Part shown: piece after piece, positions 11,501 through 23,390 of the stretch
Position numbering within the stretch: the first letter of the stretch is position 1
How the letters are laid out: every line of letters starts with the position of its first letter
From: Ovis canadensis
Taxonomy: Eukaryota; Chordata; Mammalia; Artiodactyla; Bovidae
Length of the DNA stretch: 64,000 bases
Assembly: GCF_042477335.2 (NCBI RefSeq)
Contig: NC_091262.1
Span: forward strand, 72,092,001 to 72,156,000
Reading direction: 5' to 3'
Notes under the pieces: model-generated
What the model saw: the letters and a program-made list of their open reading frames with translations, nothing else
What the model was told of the DNA's origin: nothing
The model's database searches: none
Program-made: the position numbers and the translations under genes

Positions 11501-12240
11501 GCTCAGGACACCTGAGCAGGCCTCTCCCTCCAGTCCTTGTGCTTCTGCACCTGCTGAAAATTTAGGACCTGAACTTTCACTGTTCGGCGGATTCAGTTTA
11601 CAAGGAGAGGGAAGGATGGAGACCAACACGAGCGCTCTGCACTCTTCCAGACCCTGTGGGTGGAAACCTACTGGACCCTGAAGCGCTGGTTAGCGATGCC
11701 TGGGGCCACCTGGTGGCGGCCCTGGGAACTGCAGACAGGTACCCAGGAGGCCATTAGGAGCTTGACCAGCACCAGCCCTTGGACCCCCAATTTGAATACC
11801 CTTGGGTGGCAGAGGCCCTTCCATTTATCACGGCAGCAAGATGGCTCTACAGAGGGTCCAACATCCATCTGAGGTGTTTGCTCCTTTGGATTCTGGTTTA
11901 GAAATCTAGAGTCTTTGAGTTGGGTCTGGCTGGGCTCCAAGCAAGTCCGGGCCCTTTGGGAACTCCATTTCCCCACTTGTCACTGAAAAGGCTGGTTTTG
12001 ATCTCTGAGGAATCCTCTTGGCTTGAACATTTCCTATGTCATGACTGAGGACAACAGATGGCATTTAGATGGGGCTGGAAGAACTCTTTCTCAAGTATGA
12101 GGTTCAGGATCTGGGAAGAGGACCCAGATCCCAGAGCTGGGAAATAGGCTTCGTCCACTCCAGGAAGGAGGGAAAGACAGGCTGAATCATGCCCAGCTCT
12201 CCTCTGGGACTCCTGTGTTCGCCAGGCGTTCTCTGTAGAT
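8580..12240. other. Gene-free stretch with no young repeats
   Basis: I see no coding exon, Bov SINE or BovB here. The sequence is single-copy-like and GC-moderate, with a probable L2 remnant around 10,570-10,700 (tcaaagacccagctcgagag). Short open frames on both strands have no recognisable domains. Confidence 0.5.
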
Positions 12241-12510
12241 GTTCAAATTAAAATATAATTGAAAAATGAGGCTGTAGCTCTGGGATGAGGGGTGGCAGGG
12301 CCCAGGGCTGCTGACTTAATCAGGCGGCTTAATGTCATTACATCTGTGTTAATAAGAGGCGCCGTGGCTGCGGGAGGGGGCTGCTCGCTGGGGCCCGGAC
12401 GCTTTCCAGCTGACGGGGCTTCTCTTTTGCTGCCTTTCACGGCAAATGCCACTTGGGTTCTTTCTCTATTCCGGAGAATTCCCTGGAGTGAGATGAACAT
12501 ATGGGCCAAG
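12240..12510. promoter_or_regulatory. Candidate conserved non-coding element
   Basis: A repeat-free block rich in TAAT/ATTA homeodomain-type words (aaatataattgaaaaatgag, gacttaatcaggcggcttaa, gtcattacatctgtgttaat), followed by a CpG-rich patch. It has no coding pattern. It looks like a developmental enhancer, by inference. Confidence 0.35.
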
Positions 12511-12830
12511 ATGGACTTTTATATATGTGTTCAGCCACTAAGTCGTGTCTGCTTCTTTTTGAAAGCTTGAGCAGGAAAAGCTGCCTGGTTTGTAACCTGG
12601 GAAGAAGTGATGGTTTATCCTCAGGGAGACTCTGCAAGGGGCCCCGGCCCAGCCCTGGAGAAGGCACCCCTTTCCCTCCCCTCCTCTCTCTCTCTGACTC
12701 TTTCATACTCTCTGCCCCCTTCCGTATCCTTAGCATCCCTTTCTCTTCAGCTGCTCCTTTCCCAACATGTTTGGCAATGGCCCCACCAAGCCCCAGACAA
12801 ACAGAAGCTGGCACGACTGCTTTGGGCTCT

Positions 12831-13046
12831 GTTGCTGTCTAGTCGCCAAGTCTTGTCTGAGTGTGCGACCCAAGGACTGTAGCCCACCAGGCTCCTCTGT
12901 CCATGGGCTCCTCCAGCAAGAATGCTGGAGTGAGTTGCCATTTCCTTCTCCAGGGGATCTTCCCGATGCAGGGATCGAACCTGGGTCTCCCGAGTCCCCT
13001 GCATTTGTAGGTGGATTCTTTACCATTGAGCCACCAGGGAAGTCTC
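12831..13046 (-). repeat. Bov-tA SINE
   Basis: The Bov-A body (ggactgtagcccaccaggct), then the complement of the tRNA-like head ending gagccaccagggaagtc. Confidence 0.9.
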
Positions 13047-13488
13047 TCTCCCAAATGCTGGGGTCCTCTGGACCCTGATCCCTGGGCCTCATTTTAATTT
13101 AGGAAAATTTAATAGAGAAAAATTCTCGTAGGAAAATGATGACATCACATACCTGCATCACTCTGAATTAACCACTGTTAGTATGTAACACATCATCTTA
13201 GTTAGTATCGGACACAATTGTGGCTTCAGGGATGGAAGACCAGCCTGGGGAGACCAGTAAAGTGCCTGACTTAATGCAGGAGCTCATTTACATACTGCTG
13301 TGGACTGATCACTAAAGTCAAGTCAGTAGAAAAAGTTAGCACAGACTCATGGTCAGAAGGACTGTGCTGCCCTTTGTGGATAGGGTACAGAAACAGAAGG
13401 AGCTGGAAAATATTCTTGTCCACACAAGCAGCTGGAGCTGCCTAGACTATCTCTGTGGAAATGTGGCTACCTACAGAAAGGGGGATGA

Positions 13489-13625
13489 TTGGATAGCATC
13501 ACGGATTCAATGGACATGAACTTGGGCAAACGCCGGGAGGCAGTGAGGGACAGGGAGGCCTGGCGTGCTGCAGTCCATGGGGGTCTCAAAGAGTCGGACA
13601 CGATTTAGTGACTAACAACCACAAT
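13489..13625 (+). mobile_element. BovB LINE 3'-end fragment
   Basis: Sense-strand BovB tail: catcacggattcaatggaca and ggcctggcgtgctgcagtcc, ending agtgactaacaacc. Only the last about 135 bases are present. Confidence 0.8.
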
Positions 13626-15420
13626 AACACAGAGAGGGGACCTCGGAGGCTGGGGCAGGGGGGAAGTGACAGTCACTTTTTACTTTCTACTCTAGATCTT
13701 TAGGGGACCAGGCATGTGTGTAACTCTACTGTCCACGGGGAATGACGAGGTTCCAGAAGCAGGGTGGGCTCAAGTCTGGAGTCTGAGGCTCACCCTTCGG
13801 ACCATGCGTATCATGAATGATCCGTCCAGAAGCGGACGAGGACTGCCTTCCTTTCTCCTGCATCTTCACTCAATGGTGACATCCTTCCTGCTAGAGCCAG
13901 GGAGACCTGGCAAATCGGAGACGACCCAAGGAGACCCAAGGTCTTTGATAAAGAAGCGGAAAATCACTGCTGTGTCTCCTCATATGATGGATACGCCCCA
14001 CTGGAGCATCTGTCGTGTGTCGCCAGCTCACCAGGAACCCTGCCTGGGAGTCTGGGGAGCGCGAGGAGGCAGGCAGACAGGGACGCCTTCTGCTTCCACC
14101 TCCAGCCCTGTCTCTGGGCAATGCTCCCTCCTCTCTCTAAAGCTGCCGTAGAACAGCGGTCTGCTCGTCTCTCTGAAGGAGGTGCAGGTTCCACAATGCC
14201 CTGCATCTTCCTGATCCTGGGTTGCCATGTGCTCCTTCCAGTCTGTGTCCAGGACAGGCTCCAGCCCCTGGCTGGGAGCACCCCGAGGCCCAGACTGGCA
14301 GGTGAGGGCTGGGTTCCTGACCAACCAGAGGGGGCCAGGGGGAGAGGCTGTGTCTCCCAGTGGGACTCTGTACAGGACGCACAGTGTGCAGTGAAGGAGC
14401 AAGGACCTGGCCTTCCTGCTTGCCTTAGCCCCCTCTCTGGGCTCTGGTCTCCGGCCCCCGTGCGCCAGCCGCCCCCCCCCCCCAGGGTGTTTCAGCCCCA
14501 CCCGCTGGCTGTCCTCTCCCACCAGGACTGCTGCTGCTGCGCCTGGATCCTTGCTCCTGGTACAAGCTTTACTTCTCCCCACTTGGGTGCTAGCACCCTC
14601 CTGGAGAGCCCTACTCTGTCGCAGGGACCAGTGAAGGCTCTTCCAGGATAATCTCTTGCACCCACTCTCACACCTTGAACTTGGAATCCATGCAGGTGGG
14701 GCTGGAAGCCGATGAGAGTGGCAAGCCTGTGTCCTGCCGGCTCTGGGGGCAGAGTCCTTTAACTGCCCCTCCAGCAGGGGGCGCCTTGGGGCACCATCTC
14801 CCACTGCCCGGGCCGACAAGGGGGCCATACAGGGTTGGACCTGTCTGGACCACAGGGTGACCAGCTGACACTCAAAGCTGCCCACCCTGCACCCCCAGTG
14901 TTAAGTGCCGGGGTTCCCACTAGCTGCTGTGTAGTTTGAGTTGCTGTCAGTAAGCCACTGTGGGCCATGACGCGCCAGTTCCAAGCTCTGAGCCAAGCCC
15001 ATCCCCAGCACAGGCAGGTCACAGCACTGCCTGGTGACCTGGTCAGGCCCCTCCCACCTCTGAGCCTCCCCATCTGTAAAACAAAAGATCAGGAAGCATC
15101 TTCTCTAAGACTCGTGCAGTCATGCAAAGGCCTTCTTGTCGTCATCTTGCCTGACACTGCAGACATGAGATTTTACTAAAGAAATATCCCCCTGCCTGTC
15201 CATGGGGATCTAGGCACTGCCTGGGTTTCTAATTGTCAAGTTCCCCTCCAGTAGTGACAAACTTCTTCTACCTAAAATGCTTAGAAACACACTGCAGTCA
15301 GGAGGGGCTGGGACAGCTTAACTCACTCTTTGTTCACCTTGCTTCTCAAGGGGGCCTGAGGCCCCTGGATGGACTAAGGGCAGGACATGTGATCTCCTTT
15401 AGGGCACCTAGGAAGCAATT
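13626..15420. other. Gene-free GC-rich stretch
   Basis: No repeat or recognised exon apart from the CTCF-type motif at 14,767 and a poly-C run at 14,471-14,483. Long frames at 14,028-14,885 (minus) and 14,121-14,651 (plus) overlap on opposite strands and have low-complexity, domain-free translations. I treat them as non-coding. Confidence 0.5.
14767..14790 (+). promoter_or_regulatory. CTCF-type motif in gene-free region
   Basis: CCTCCAGCAGGGGGCGCCTT matches the CTCF core closely, in repeat-free GC-rich DNA. It has the same orientation as the ASB2 intronic pair. Confidence 0.6.
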
Positions 15421-15636
15421 AGGGAAGTCCCAGGTGGCGCTAGTGGTTAAGAACCCACCTGCCAGTGCAGGAGATGTAAGAGACATGGGTTCGATCCCTG
15501 GGTCAGGAAGATCCCCTGAAGCAGAGCATGACAACCCACTCCAGTATCTGCCCAGAGAATCTCATGGACAGAGGAGGCAGGCTATAGTCCATAGGGTTGT
15601 AAAGAGTCAGACACTACTGAAGCAACTTAGCATGCA
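15421..15636 (+). repeat. Bov-tA SINE (ggcgctagtgg subtype)
   Basis: It starts gggaagtcccaggtggcgct and ends gaagcaacttagcatgcagg. It carries the word CCCAGGTGGCGCTAGTGG, which resembles a CTCF core. Confidence 0.9.
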
Positions 15637-17570
15637 GGAAGTAATTTCCCCAGCCTGAGGGGAAGAGAAGGGGAGGCAAGTATAGAATAATAGAAACCAG
15701 GAGAGAAGCCCAAGTGGGTGCTGCGGGAGCTCCAAGGAGTTAATCAATTGTGAATGGCGAGTACTGGGAGACTTCTGGAGGGGGTGATACTTGGGCTGTG
15801 TCTTGATGGATGAGTAGGAGTTTTCCAGAAAGAAGTCGGGGTACAACAGGTGGAGGGCATGATACCTGCAAAGGAGAAAAAATAAAGGGCAGCATGAAGA
15901 CTTCAAAGTCCTGGAGTGCAGACTTTGGCTCTTGCCCCACATGACTTCAGAGAACTAGCGCTTGGACACTAGGTGGGGGATGATGGAGGGAAATGAGCCC
16001 CAAAGGGACAAGAGTGCCCCCTTTCTTCTCCCTGCTGCCACCAGCCTTCAGGCTGCAGTCTAGCTCCCTCCCAGACTCCACGTCCAAGCCTCAATTTGCT
16101 AAAGAATCTGTCAACTCAAATCCCCAAAGAAGGCGCTCTTGACTCCCTCACCTCTGCTGACCCTGCTCGGTGCCCTGCAAATCTCATCTAATTGCTGGTC
16201 CCCTGGCTTCAGTGGGGTCCCCTTTAAAAACCCACCCTCTATGTGGCCCCAGTTGACTTTCCTGTTGGAGTCACTTGTTTGCGGCATTCACAAATCCAAG
16301 CGCCAAACTCCAAAGTCGTTCCCATCTGCCCTGCAATCCAGCTCTCCAAGGTGTGTGGAAATCATACTACAAACCCTCCAGCCCAGCCTGCGTCCACATC
16401 CCCAACCGCCCTATTGGTCTCCACCCACCCCCCACCACTTCAGCACCCAGGCCCAGTGCCTACAGCTAGAGATCTCCCCTGTGCCCTGAGTCCGCTACCC
16501 CGTCCCAAATTATTCAAGCTCTCCAGGCCCCAGCTGTTCTTGGTGCCTGGCCCTGCCTTGTCTGCAGAAACACCAATGAAGGCAGTGGCCCAGCCCCCCC
16601 CCCCCCCCACCTTGCTTTTTTCTGCCTCTGACCCACCAGCCCTGGTGCTTCCCTGTGACCGTGCCTGGCATGCGATCCTCCTGTTTCTAGGGGGAGCTAT
16701 GAGTACATTAAAGTTTCTTTCAATGGCATCAGCCTCTGTGTGGTGCCTCAGTCACTTTTATGATAAATTCTAAGACCTGGGCACGACTCAGCAATCTCCT
16801 CTAACTCCCAGGCCTTAGACACTGGTCCATCGTGGTCTCCCACACTCCCGCTTTCCCTAAGAATCCGAGCTCACGTTTCTATCTGCCCTCACGTCACTCC
16901 AGATCCATGTCTAAGTGATATATCAGGTTTACGGTGGCCAGACCTGAACTCTGGATTTCCTCCCACAAACTCACTCCTGCCTCTGCTTTTCTTTTCCCAG
17001 AAAATATCCCTCCTGTTCATCTGCTTGCTCAGGTCAAAGATCACTCCCTTTTTCTTGAAAGCCCATGCATCCCCACATCAGGGGCTCTCTCTGGGAGATA
17101 CCTACTCTCACCTTGACATTCAGGTCCCAGATTACATGTCCCCTTCCCAGAAAGGCCCTCCCTGACCTGTCTCACGGCCCCTGTTATTCCCTGCTTGGGA
17201 ATCAAGGCCAGAAGCTTGGATGTGTTCAGGGTCTGTCTTTTGCACATGATGGAACGGGCTGGGCTCTCCTAGGTGTCTGCTGTGTCCCAGCATCCTGGGG
17301 AAGCCCGGCCACAGAGTAACACCTCGGAGCACCTCTGCTGGGTGTCCGGCGGAATGGCCCGAAAGTCCTCAGGCCTGGAGGCTCAGGCACCTGGCGTGTA
17401 TTCTTGGGAGGGAGGAGCAGAGAAGAAGCTTAGAGAGGATGGGGAGGAGGTCGTGGCCAAGCCGGCGAGAGAGGCAGCTGACACTCAGGCTGACCCTGGC
17501 CCAGGACCCGGAGCGCTGTCAACTCCAGCCATTCACTTCCTGATTCATACGTGTCCATGTCCACTCTCTT
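15637..17570. other. Gene-free stretch with L2 remnants
   Basis: No recognised exon. L2-like 3' text lies at about 17,000-17,180 (gaaaggccctccctgacctg), with a poly-C run near 16,595-16,609. The rest is unannotated single-copy-like DNA. Confidence 0.45.
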
Positions 17571-17572
17571 TT

Positions 17573-17670
17573 TTTTTTAAGAAAACTATTTTTATTTTTT
17601 TGGCTGTGCCAGTTCTTAGTTGCAGCATCTGGGACGGACTCTTAGCCACTGGACCAGCAGGGAAGTCCCC
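17573..17670 (-). repeat. CHR-type tRNA-derived SINE fragment
   Basis: T-rich start, then ttggctgtgccagttcttag and actggaccagcagggaagtc. A short internal-deletion copy. Confidence 0.7.
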
Positions 17671-19680
17671 AAGTCCATGCTCCTTTACAGTCACATACAT
17701 CTGAATGAGATGTGGTCATCTCAGCCTTCAAAGCCATTTGAAATCTGGTTAAAATGGGCATTTAAGGTGGCTTCCCTAGGAAGAGGTCTGGGAAGGGTGC
17801 CTGATAGGTATACGAGCCTCCAGTTTCTCATGGTAGTGGGTGGTGATCCCACTCCTCCTTGACCAGGGAGAGAAAGACCCTCCCCAAATCCTGCTGAGCC
17901 TTTGATCCTGGACCCAGAGCCCAGGACCCTCAGCAGGCCTCCCATCTCGGGGCAGAGGCGGGGACTCCCAGGTCAATCAGAGCCCCAGAGAGGCCGCTTG
18001 GTCTCTGACAATGCTTCCCCACTTATCTGAGTGAGATCTCAGATGGTTCCATCCTGCCCTCCAGGAGAATGCCTTTGGGAGGAGTGGAGACTAGCACACT
18101 TGGTGATGCATGGCCAGGCGAGGAGAGAACGCAAAGCAAAGTGAACCACAGGCTTTGGAACGTAAGCGTGCTTTTGGGCTCCTTGAAAGTGGTCCACTGA
18201 ACCCCAGGAGGGTGTGGTTACGGTATCAAGGGGCTCCCTTCTCACTCCACCCCCGCCCCAGACCAGAAGGACTCTTCGGAAAAATGAAATTTGAAGCTAG
18301 CTTGTCATCTGTGAGTCTAAAATGATGGAAAAGGGGTGATGAGGCAATGCCAACATTCAAACAGTGCTTTTCACCCCAGAGTCGGGTCCTCCTGGCCGGC
18401 AGCCTCAGGGTGCAGGGGGCATGGTGCCCATAGCCACCTGGGATCATTTCCATAGACTTAATCTTCTAAGAGCTGCAGGATGGTCTCCAGGGAGCCTGGC
18501 TTGTCTTTCTTCTTGCCTTTATTCTAATAGGTCTTATACAAGAAACTTAAAATGACTCCGGGGAAGCTGAGGAAGGAAAAGGGGAGGGCGGCCCTGGCAG
18601 GGTCAGCAGCAGGAGCCCCGCAGGGACTGTCATTAGGGACCCAGGAAATACATCTGCAAGCAGGTCAAGGAAGGAAGGTTGCATGCTGGAGACCGTGACC
18701 TGGAGGCTTACTGAGTAGAGCCTCGTGAGAGACGAAAACTCTGGTGCTGCAATATATTGTTTAATACCCGTGTTGGTGTAGGTTTTTTTTTTTTTTTTTT
18801 TTTTTTTAGCATTTCCAGCCTGCTCCCATTGTTAGTTGCTGTATCCTTTTTCATTCTAAGAGGAGGTAGAATAGGCATGAATTGTTATTCCCATTTACAG
18901 ATGGGGAGAAGGGTCCAGAGTGGGCATCCTCACCCAAAGGCATGGGTCTCCCCCTGTGACTTCTTTGAACCAGGGGCTTTCTTTACTTGGACAACTCCTT
19001 TGCTTCTTTGAGAATGCAAATCAGGAGAACCGGCCTCCAGAAACTGCCCTGGGGTCCCACCCTCATCCCCAGTAACGTGATGAAGTACACCTTGTCATCA
19101 GTGTCGTAACTAAGTCCCCCTCCCCTCCTGGAACATTCCCTCCGAGAGGCAGGTGACTCCCTTGGGCCCTGCTCCATCTCCCAGGCCTGGCCTCACCCTC
19201 CTACCAGCAAGTGCTGAGCAGATGTCAGTGGGTAGATGTTTGGGGGTGTGGGTGGAAGCAATGAACAAACATCAATGTGATCCTGAACACCCTGCTCAGC
19301 AGAAACAAGGAGGGGCTTCCACGGATCCCAGATCTATTCAGAAATGGAGACTAGATCTTCCTGGGGTGGGAGGTGGGAGGTGGGGGCAGGAAGGAGGTGG
19401 GCAGGGGCTCTGGAAGGTGCTGGATGGGGTGGGACGTGAAGGGCTCCCTTCAGAAGCCTGATGGGGTGGGAGCTTGGGCTGCCTGCCGGGGAGACCATGA
19501 ACCTTGGGGCAGGACCTAAAGTCTCCCTCACCTGGAACACAGGAGACGCTGAACAATTCAGAGGGCGCCCCCTTGTGGTCACTTGAGGTCAAAGCCGAGC
19601 ACCCACAGACGAACCCCGCATTTTCCTCTCTTAGCCAACCAACAGTGCAGAAAAAAAAAAGGCTCAAAAGAGAGGGTGGG
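17671..19680. other. Gene-free stretch
   Basis: No exon or young repeat recognised. It holds a long poly-T (about 18,782-18,808), a purine-rich ggtgggaggtgggggc patch near 19,365-19,390 and the reverse CTCF-type motif at 19,563. Confidence 0.45.
19563..19578 (-). promoter_or_regulatory. CTCF-type motif, reverse orientation
   Basis: The minus strand reads CCACAAGGGGGCGCCC, one mismatch from the CTCF core. It is outside recognised repeats and convergent with the motif near 14,770. Confidence 0.5.
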
Positions 19681-19684
19681 AGCT

Positions 19685-19799
19685 CTGCTTTCAGAGTCAG
19701 GAAGCTTGACCTCACATGCCACTCGTTCACCAGGGTGCTTTGGACAAGCCGTTTCACCTCTCAGCTTTAGTTTCCTCACCTGATTAATAAGGAGGTCAC
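19685..19799 (+). repeat. MIR SINE
   Basis: MIR core order: ggacaagccgtttcacctct, then agctttagtttcctcacctg and aataaggaggtcacatgaaa. Confidence 0.6.
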
Positions 19800-19813
19800 A
19801 TGAAATGAAAGGG

Positions 19814-19981
19814 GATGGATGACAGAGTATGAGATGGATGGATGGCATCACCAACTCGATGGACATGAGTTTGAGCAAGCTGCAGGAGTTGGTGATGGAC
19901 AGGGAAGCCTGTCCAGGCGTGCTGCAGTCCATGGGTCGCAAAGAGTCAGACACGACTGAGCGACTGAGCTGAACTGGACTG
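19814..19981 (+). mobile_element. BovB LINE 3'-end insertion
   Basis: Sense BovB tail (gatggatggcatcaccaact, ctgagcgactgagctgaact). It is flanked by a 14-bp duplication with one mismatch, atgaaatgaaaggg (19,800-19,813) and atgaaatgaatggg (19,982-19,995). Confidence 0.85.
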
Positions 19982-20034
19982 ATGAAATGAATGGGAAATG
20001 CTGCCCACCGGCCAGCCGTGGGCTAAGCACAGGC

Positions 20035-20150
20035 CTGTGTTATCTGGGCTTCTTCAAGGGCAAGGCTGGTAGGCGACAGAGGTAAAACTGAGGCTCAGAT
20101 TGGTTGAGTGGCTTGTCTTTAGTCACCCAGCTGGTAAGTGGCAGGACTGG
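20035..20150 (-). repeat. MIR SINE
   Basis: Reverse MIR core: aaactgaggctcagattggt, then agtcacccagctggtaagtg. Confidence 0.55.
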
Positions 20151-20324
20151 GCACGCCCCTCACCCCAACTCCCATGGGTTTCTCATGGCCTCCAAAGTCC
20201 CTGCTATTTCTGTCCTGTGGTTCACGGTGTAGCTGGAGAGAGAGATTCGCAGGAGCCCTTAGGGTCCTGGCAGGCAGCTAAGACAGGAAGTGAAGAATCA
20301 GTTGGCCAGGCTTTCAGGCCACAG

Positions 20325-20537
20325 TGCTAAGTTGCTTCAGTCGTGTCCGACTCTTTGCGACCCTGTGGGCCATATCCTGCTCCTCCGTCCAAAGGATTCT
20401 CCAGGCAAGAATACTGGGGTGGGTTGCCATTTCCTCCTCCAGCGGATCTCCCCAACCCAGGGATCGAACCCACGTCTCTTATGTCTCCTACACTGGCAGG
20501 CAGTTCTTTAGCACTAGGGCCTCTTGGGAAGCCCTAA
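20325..20537 (-). repeat. Bov-tA SINE
   Basis: gctaagttgcttcagtcgtg through ttagcactagggcctcttgggaagccc (written in two pieces of one element). Full-length and mildly diverged. Confidence 0.9.
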
Positions 20538-20564
20538 GTAAGCTCATATACAAAATGCACCGTC

Positions 20565-20680
20565 AGGACCCTGGTGGCACAGTGGTTAAGACTCCACCAT
20601 CCCTATGCAGAGGACCTGGGTTCAATCTCTGGTCAGGGAACTAAAATCCCACATGTCACATGGTGTGGCCAAAAATTTAA
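20565..20680 (+). repeat. CHR-type tRNA-derived SINE
   Basis: ccctggtggcacagtggtta, ctggtcagggaactaaaatc and a tail tgtggccaaaaattt. A tRNA-derived SINE without a Bov-A body. Confidence 0.75.
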
Positions 20681-20689
20681 AGCACTATC

Positions 20690-20850
20690 TATGGGAGTTC
20701 CCTGGTGGCCTATGGTTGGGATTCCAGGCTTTCACTGCCACGGCTCAGGTTCAGTCTCTGGGCAGGGAACTGAAATCCCACAGGCTGCATGGCATGACCC
20801 ACCCCCGCCCCCCCGACACACACTCAAAAACAAACAAACCCAAAACCAAA
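20690..20850 (+). repeat. CHR-type tRNA-derived SINE, second tandem copy
   Basis: gttccctggtggcctatggt, tctgggcagggaactgaaat, then a C-rich and A-rich tail (aaacaaacaaacccaaaacc). It lies directly behind the previous copy. Confidence 0.7.
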
Positions 20851-21525
20851 ATGTACTGTCTTTGCAGAAGAAATTATGACCACCACTCAAGTAGCCATCA
20901 AAAAACTATGTTCTCTGGAACATAGGAGAAGATCCCAGGAGAAGATCCAGCTGCCCCAGGGCTCAGTTCTTATCCTCTGCCCTGCGGTGGTGGAGGATTT
21001 GGGGAGTGAACCTGAGCTCCTGTGTGTCTCCTTATAGATGGATGTAGTGCTCTGACAAGGGCTTACTGGTTTCAAGGGAAGCTCCCGACAGGGGGCGTCT
21101 GATAGGGACTCACAAGGACCCAGGGGGGCAGGTTGAGTGGGAATGGAGGGGAAGCTGATGGCAGGGCAGAGACCCTCCTACACTGCTCCAGGTGTCTTAA
21201 GGGGAGTTAGAAGTGCTCCAGCATTGAGGTTTTGGATTTGCTTTTTCTGGTCCAGGCTTTGGACATTCCCTCCAACGAGATGACCATTTCATAGGATCAA
21301 GGACAGAAGAAAAGGAGTGACTCTCTAATATCATTCACCTGTGTCCTCCCGGGCACTGTTCATCAACATCTGAGTTAACCTTCACTTTAACTATTTCAAA
21401 ATTAATTATTTACCTTATTGTAATAGATGTCAATTAATATTTTAACTGAATTGAATTAAAAGCAAAAATAAACTCTGTAACTATCGTGTAAGTTTCACCA
21501 TTATATTGCAAAGCTTTTCTGTGTT

Positions 21526-21791
21526 GCTGCTGCTGCTAAGTCACTTCAGTCGTGTCTGACTCTGTGCGACCCCATAGACGGCAGCCCACCAGGCTCCCCT
21601 GTCTCTAGGATTCTCCAGGCAAGAACACTGGAATGGGTTGCCATTTCCTTCTCCAATGCATCAAAGTGAAAAGTGAAAGTGAAGTTGCTCAGTCACATCC
21701 GACTCTTAGCAACCCCATGGACTGCAGCCTACCAGGCTCCTCCGTCCATGGGAGTATCCAGGCAAAAGTACTGGAGTGGGTTGCCATTGCC
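21526..21791 (+). repeat. BOV-A2 SINE
   Basis: A short (GCT)4 head, two Bov-A monomers and the linker agtgaaaagtgaaagtgaag. It is flanked by a perfect 9-bp duplication ttctgtgtt (21,517-21,525 and 21,792-21,800). Confidence 0.93.
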
Positions 21792-22319
21792 TTCTGTGTT
21801 AGGAGAGTATTATTATTCTGTCACATGTAAACATTTCAAACATCACCATGTCTGCATCTCCCTCTAAGTTAGAATGTGTTAATTTTTTTTTTTTTTAATA
21901 TGATGAGAACTTCATGACATGGAAGTGGTGCAGGGCTTGCCTGAACCCAGGCTGAGTTTCCCCGGGGACTGCATCCATTCATAACGGGACTCAGCCTCCC
22001 TGGGGAGAGACCTGGCAAAGGAAACTGAGTCAAAGGCCCAGAGGTATGGGCCAGACCAGTGTCCCGGAGTGTGGGAAACATTCATTCATTGAGAACTTAC
22101 TTCTCCAGCACCACGTGTGCAGTACTGTTCTAGGCACTGGGACAATCAAGTTAGCAGGAGTCCAAGTTCCTGCCTTCCGTGCGGCTGACCTCTAGTGGTG
22201 TCAGGCAGTAAAGCAGGTGAGTAAACATCCACAGGGCTTCATGGAGGTGAGTGCGATGGGAAGAATAAAGCAGAGAACGCAGCAGGAGGATAGGGGGGAT
22301 AAAGACATAAATGGAGTTT

Positions 22320-22460
22320 TCTATAAAGGACCGGATGGTAAATACTTCTGGCTTTGTATGCCCTCTGGTGTCTGTCGCAGCCACTCTTGCCCCTAAGTGG
22401 CATAGATGGATCAGGGCATGGCTGTGTCCCAGTAAAACTTTATTTATATCACTAGGTGGC
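22320..22460 (-). repeat. hAT-type DNA transposon relic (same family as 3,490)
   Basis: ggtaaatacttctggctttg and gctgtgtcccagtaaaactt match the copy near 3,490-3,695. The exact family is uncertain. Confidence 0.5.
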
Positions 22461-22658
22461 GGGAAGGGAGTTCCTGAAAGCGGGACCAGCAAATGCAAAG
22501 ATGGAGTGCCTGGTGATTGAGAAAAAGCAAGGAGAACTGTGGTTGCATGAAACAAACCCAGGAACACAGTACAAGGGGGATGATGTTGGCCAGAAGAGCT
22601 CAGGTCTGGCGTGGGGGCAGAGGTGAGTGGGCACTGCGTTCACCATGGTAACTCTTCT

Positions 22659-22857
22659 CATTTATTTATCTGTTCGTTTATTTGGCTGCTTGGGGTCTTA
22701 GCTGTGGCGTGTGGGATCTTTCACTGCAGAGTGTGGATCCGCCAGTTGTGGTGTGTGGTCTCCATGTGGGGATCTTAGTTCCCTGACCAGGGATCGAACC
22801 TGTGTCTCTTGCATTGCAAGGAGGATTCTTAACCTCTGGATCACTGAGGAAGTCCCG
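22659..22857 (-). repeat. CHR-type tRNA-derived SINE
   Basis: tttatttggctgcttggggt through cttagttccctgaccaggga to cactgaggaagtcccg. It is flanked by a 13-bp perfect duplication tggtaactcttct at 22,646-22,658 and 22,858-22,870. Confidence 0.88.
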
Positions 22858-23229
22858 TGGTAACTCTTCTTCCTCCCCTCCTACCTAGTCAGGACCCGTG
22901 AAGGACCCTGGGAAGGGAATCCACGAAGCAGGCTTGAAGAGCCCATTTGCTAGTTACGTAATTGTTCCTCTCCTGTGGCAAGACTTTGTTCAGAGGATCC
23001 TTTAAAGATATATTTTGGGTTGGATTTGGGTGACATACAGAATTGCAATCAGAGGTCAGGAAGCAAAAGTTAGATGATGAAAAGGAGTCCACTGTGCAGG
23101 ACCAAAGAGGAGCAGATGCCCCAGGTGGGAAGTACAGGGCTGGAAATCCAAGAGGCCAGACAAGAGGGGACAATGCCCCCCAACTTCTCTGAGGGGTGCA
23201 GTGGTGTAGACACAGACTGAGGTCAGACC

Positions 23230-23390
23230 CAGCCCTTCTCCTGCTCAGTACAGTGACAGTAAAGCATTTGAACTCCCCAAACCTCAGTTTCTTAACCTGT
23301 CAAATGGGAAAGCTAACTCTCATCTTAGAAAGTTTCATTCATTCATTCGTTCACTGAGGATTAAATGAGACGGCAGGTATAAAACTCTCA
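23230..23390 (+). repeat. MIR-like SINE remnant
   Basis: cccaaacctcagtttcttaacctg, then gaggattaaatgagacggca, in MIR order (pieces shown in part). Confidence 0.5.

Noticed and set aside
11703-11722. ccacctggtggcgg as a CTCF site
   Set aside because: The core A is replaced by T and the flanks do not fit; it is palindromic by chance.
14028-14885. Long minus-strand open frame (285 codons), with an overlapping plus-strand frame
   Set aside because: GC-rich DNA gives open frames on both strands; the translations are low-complexity, with no domain, splice context or family resemblance.
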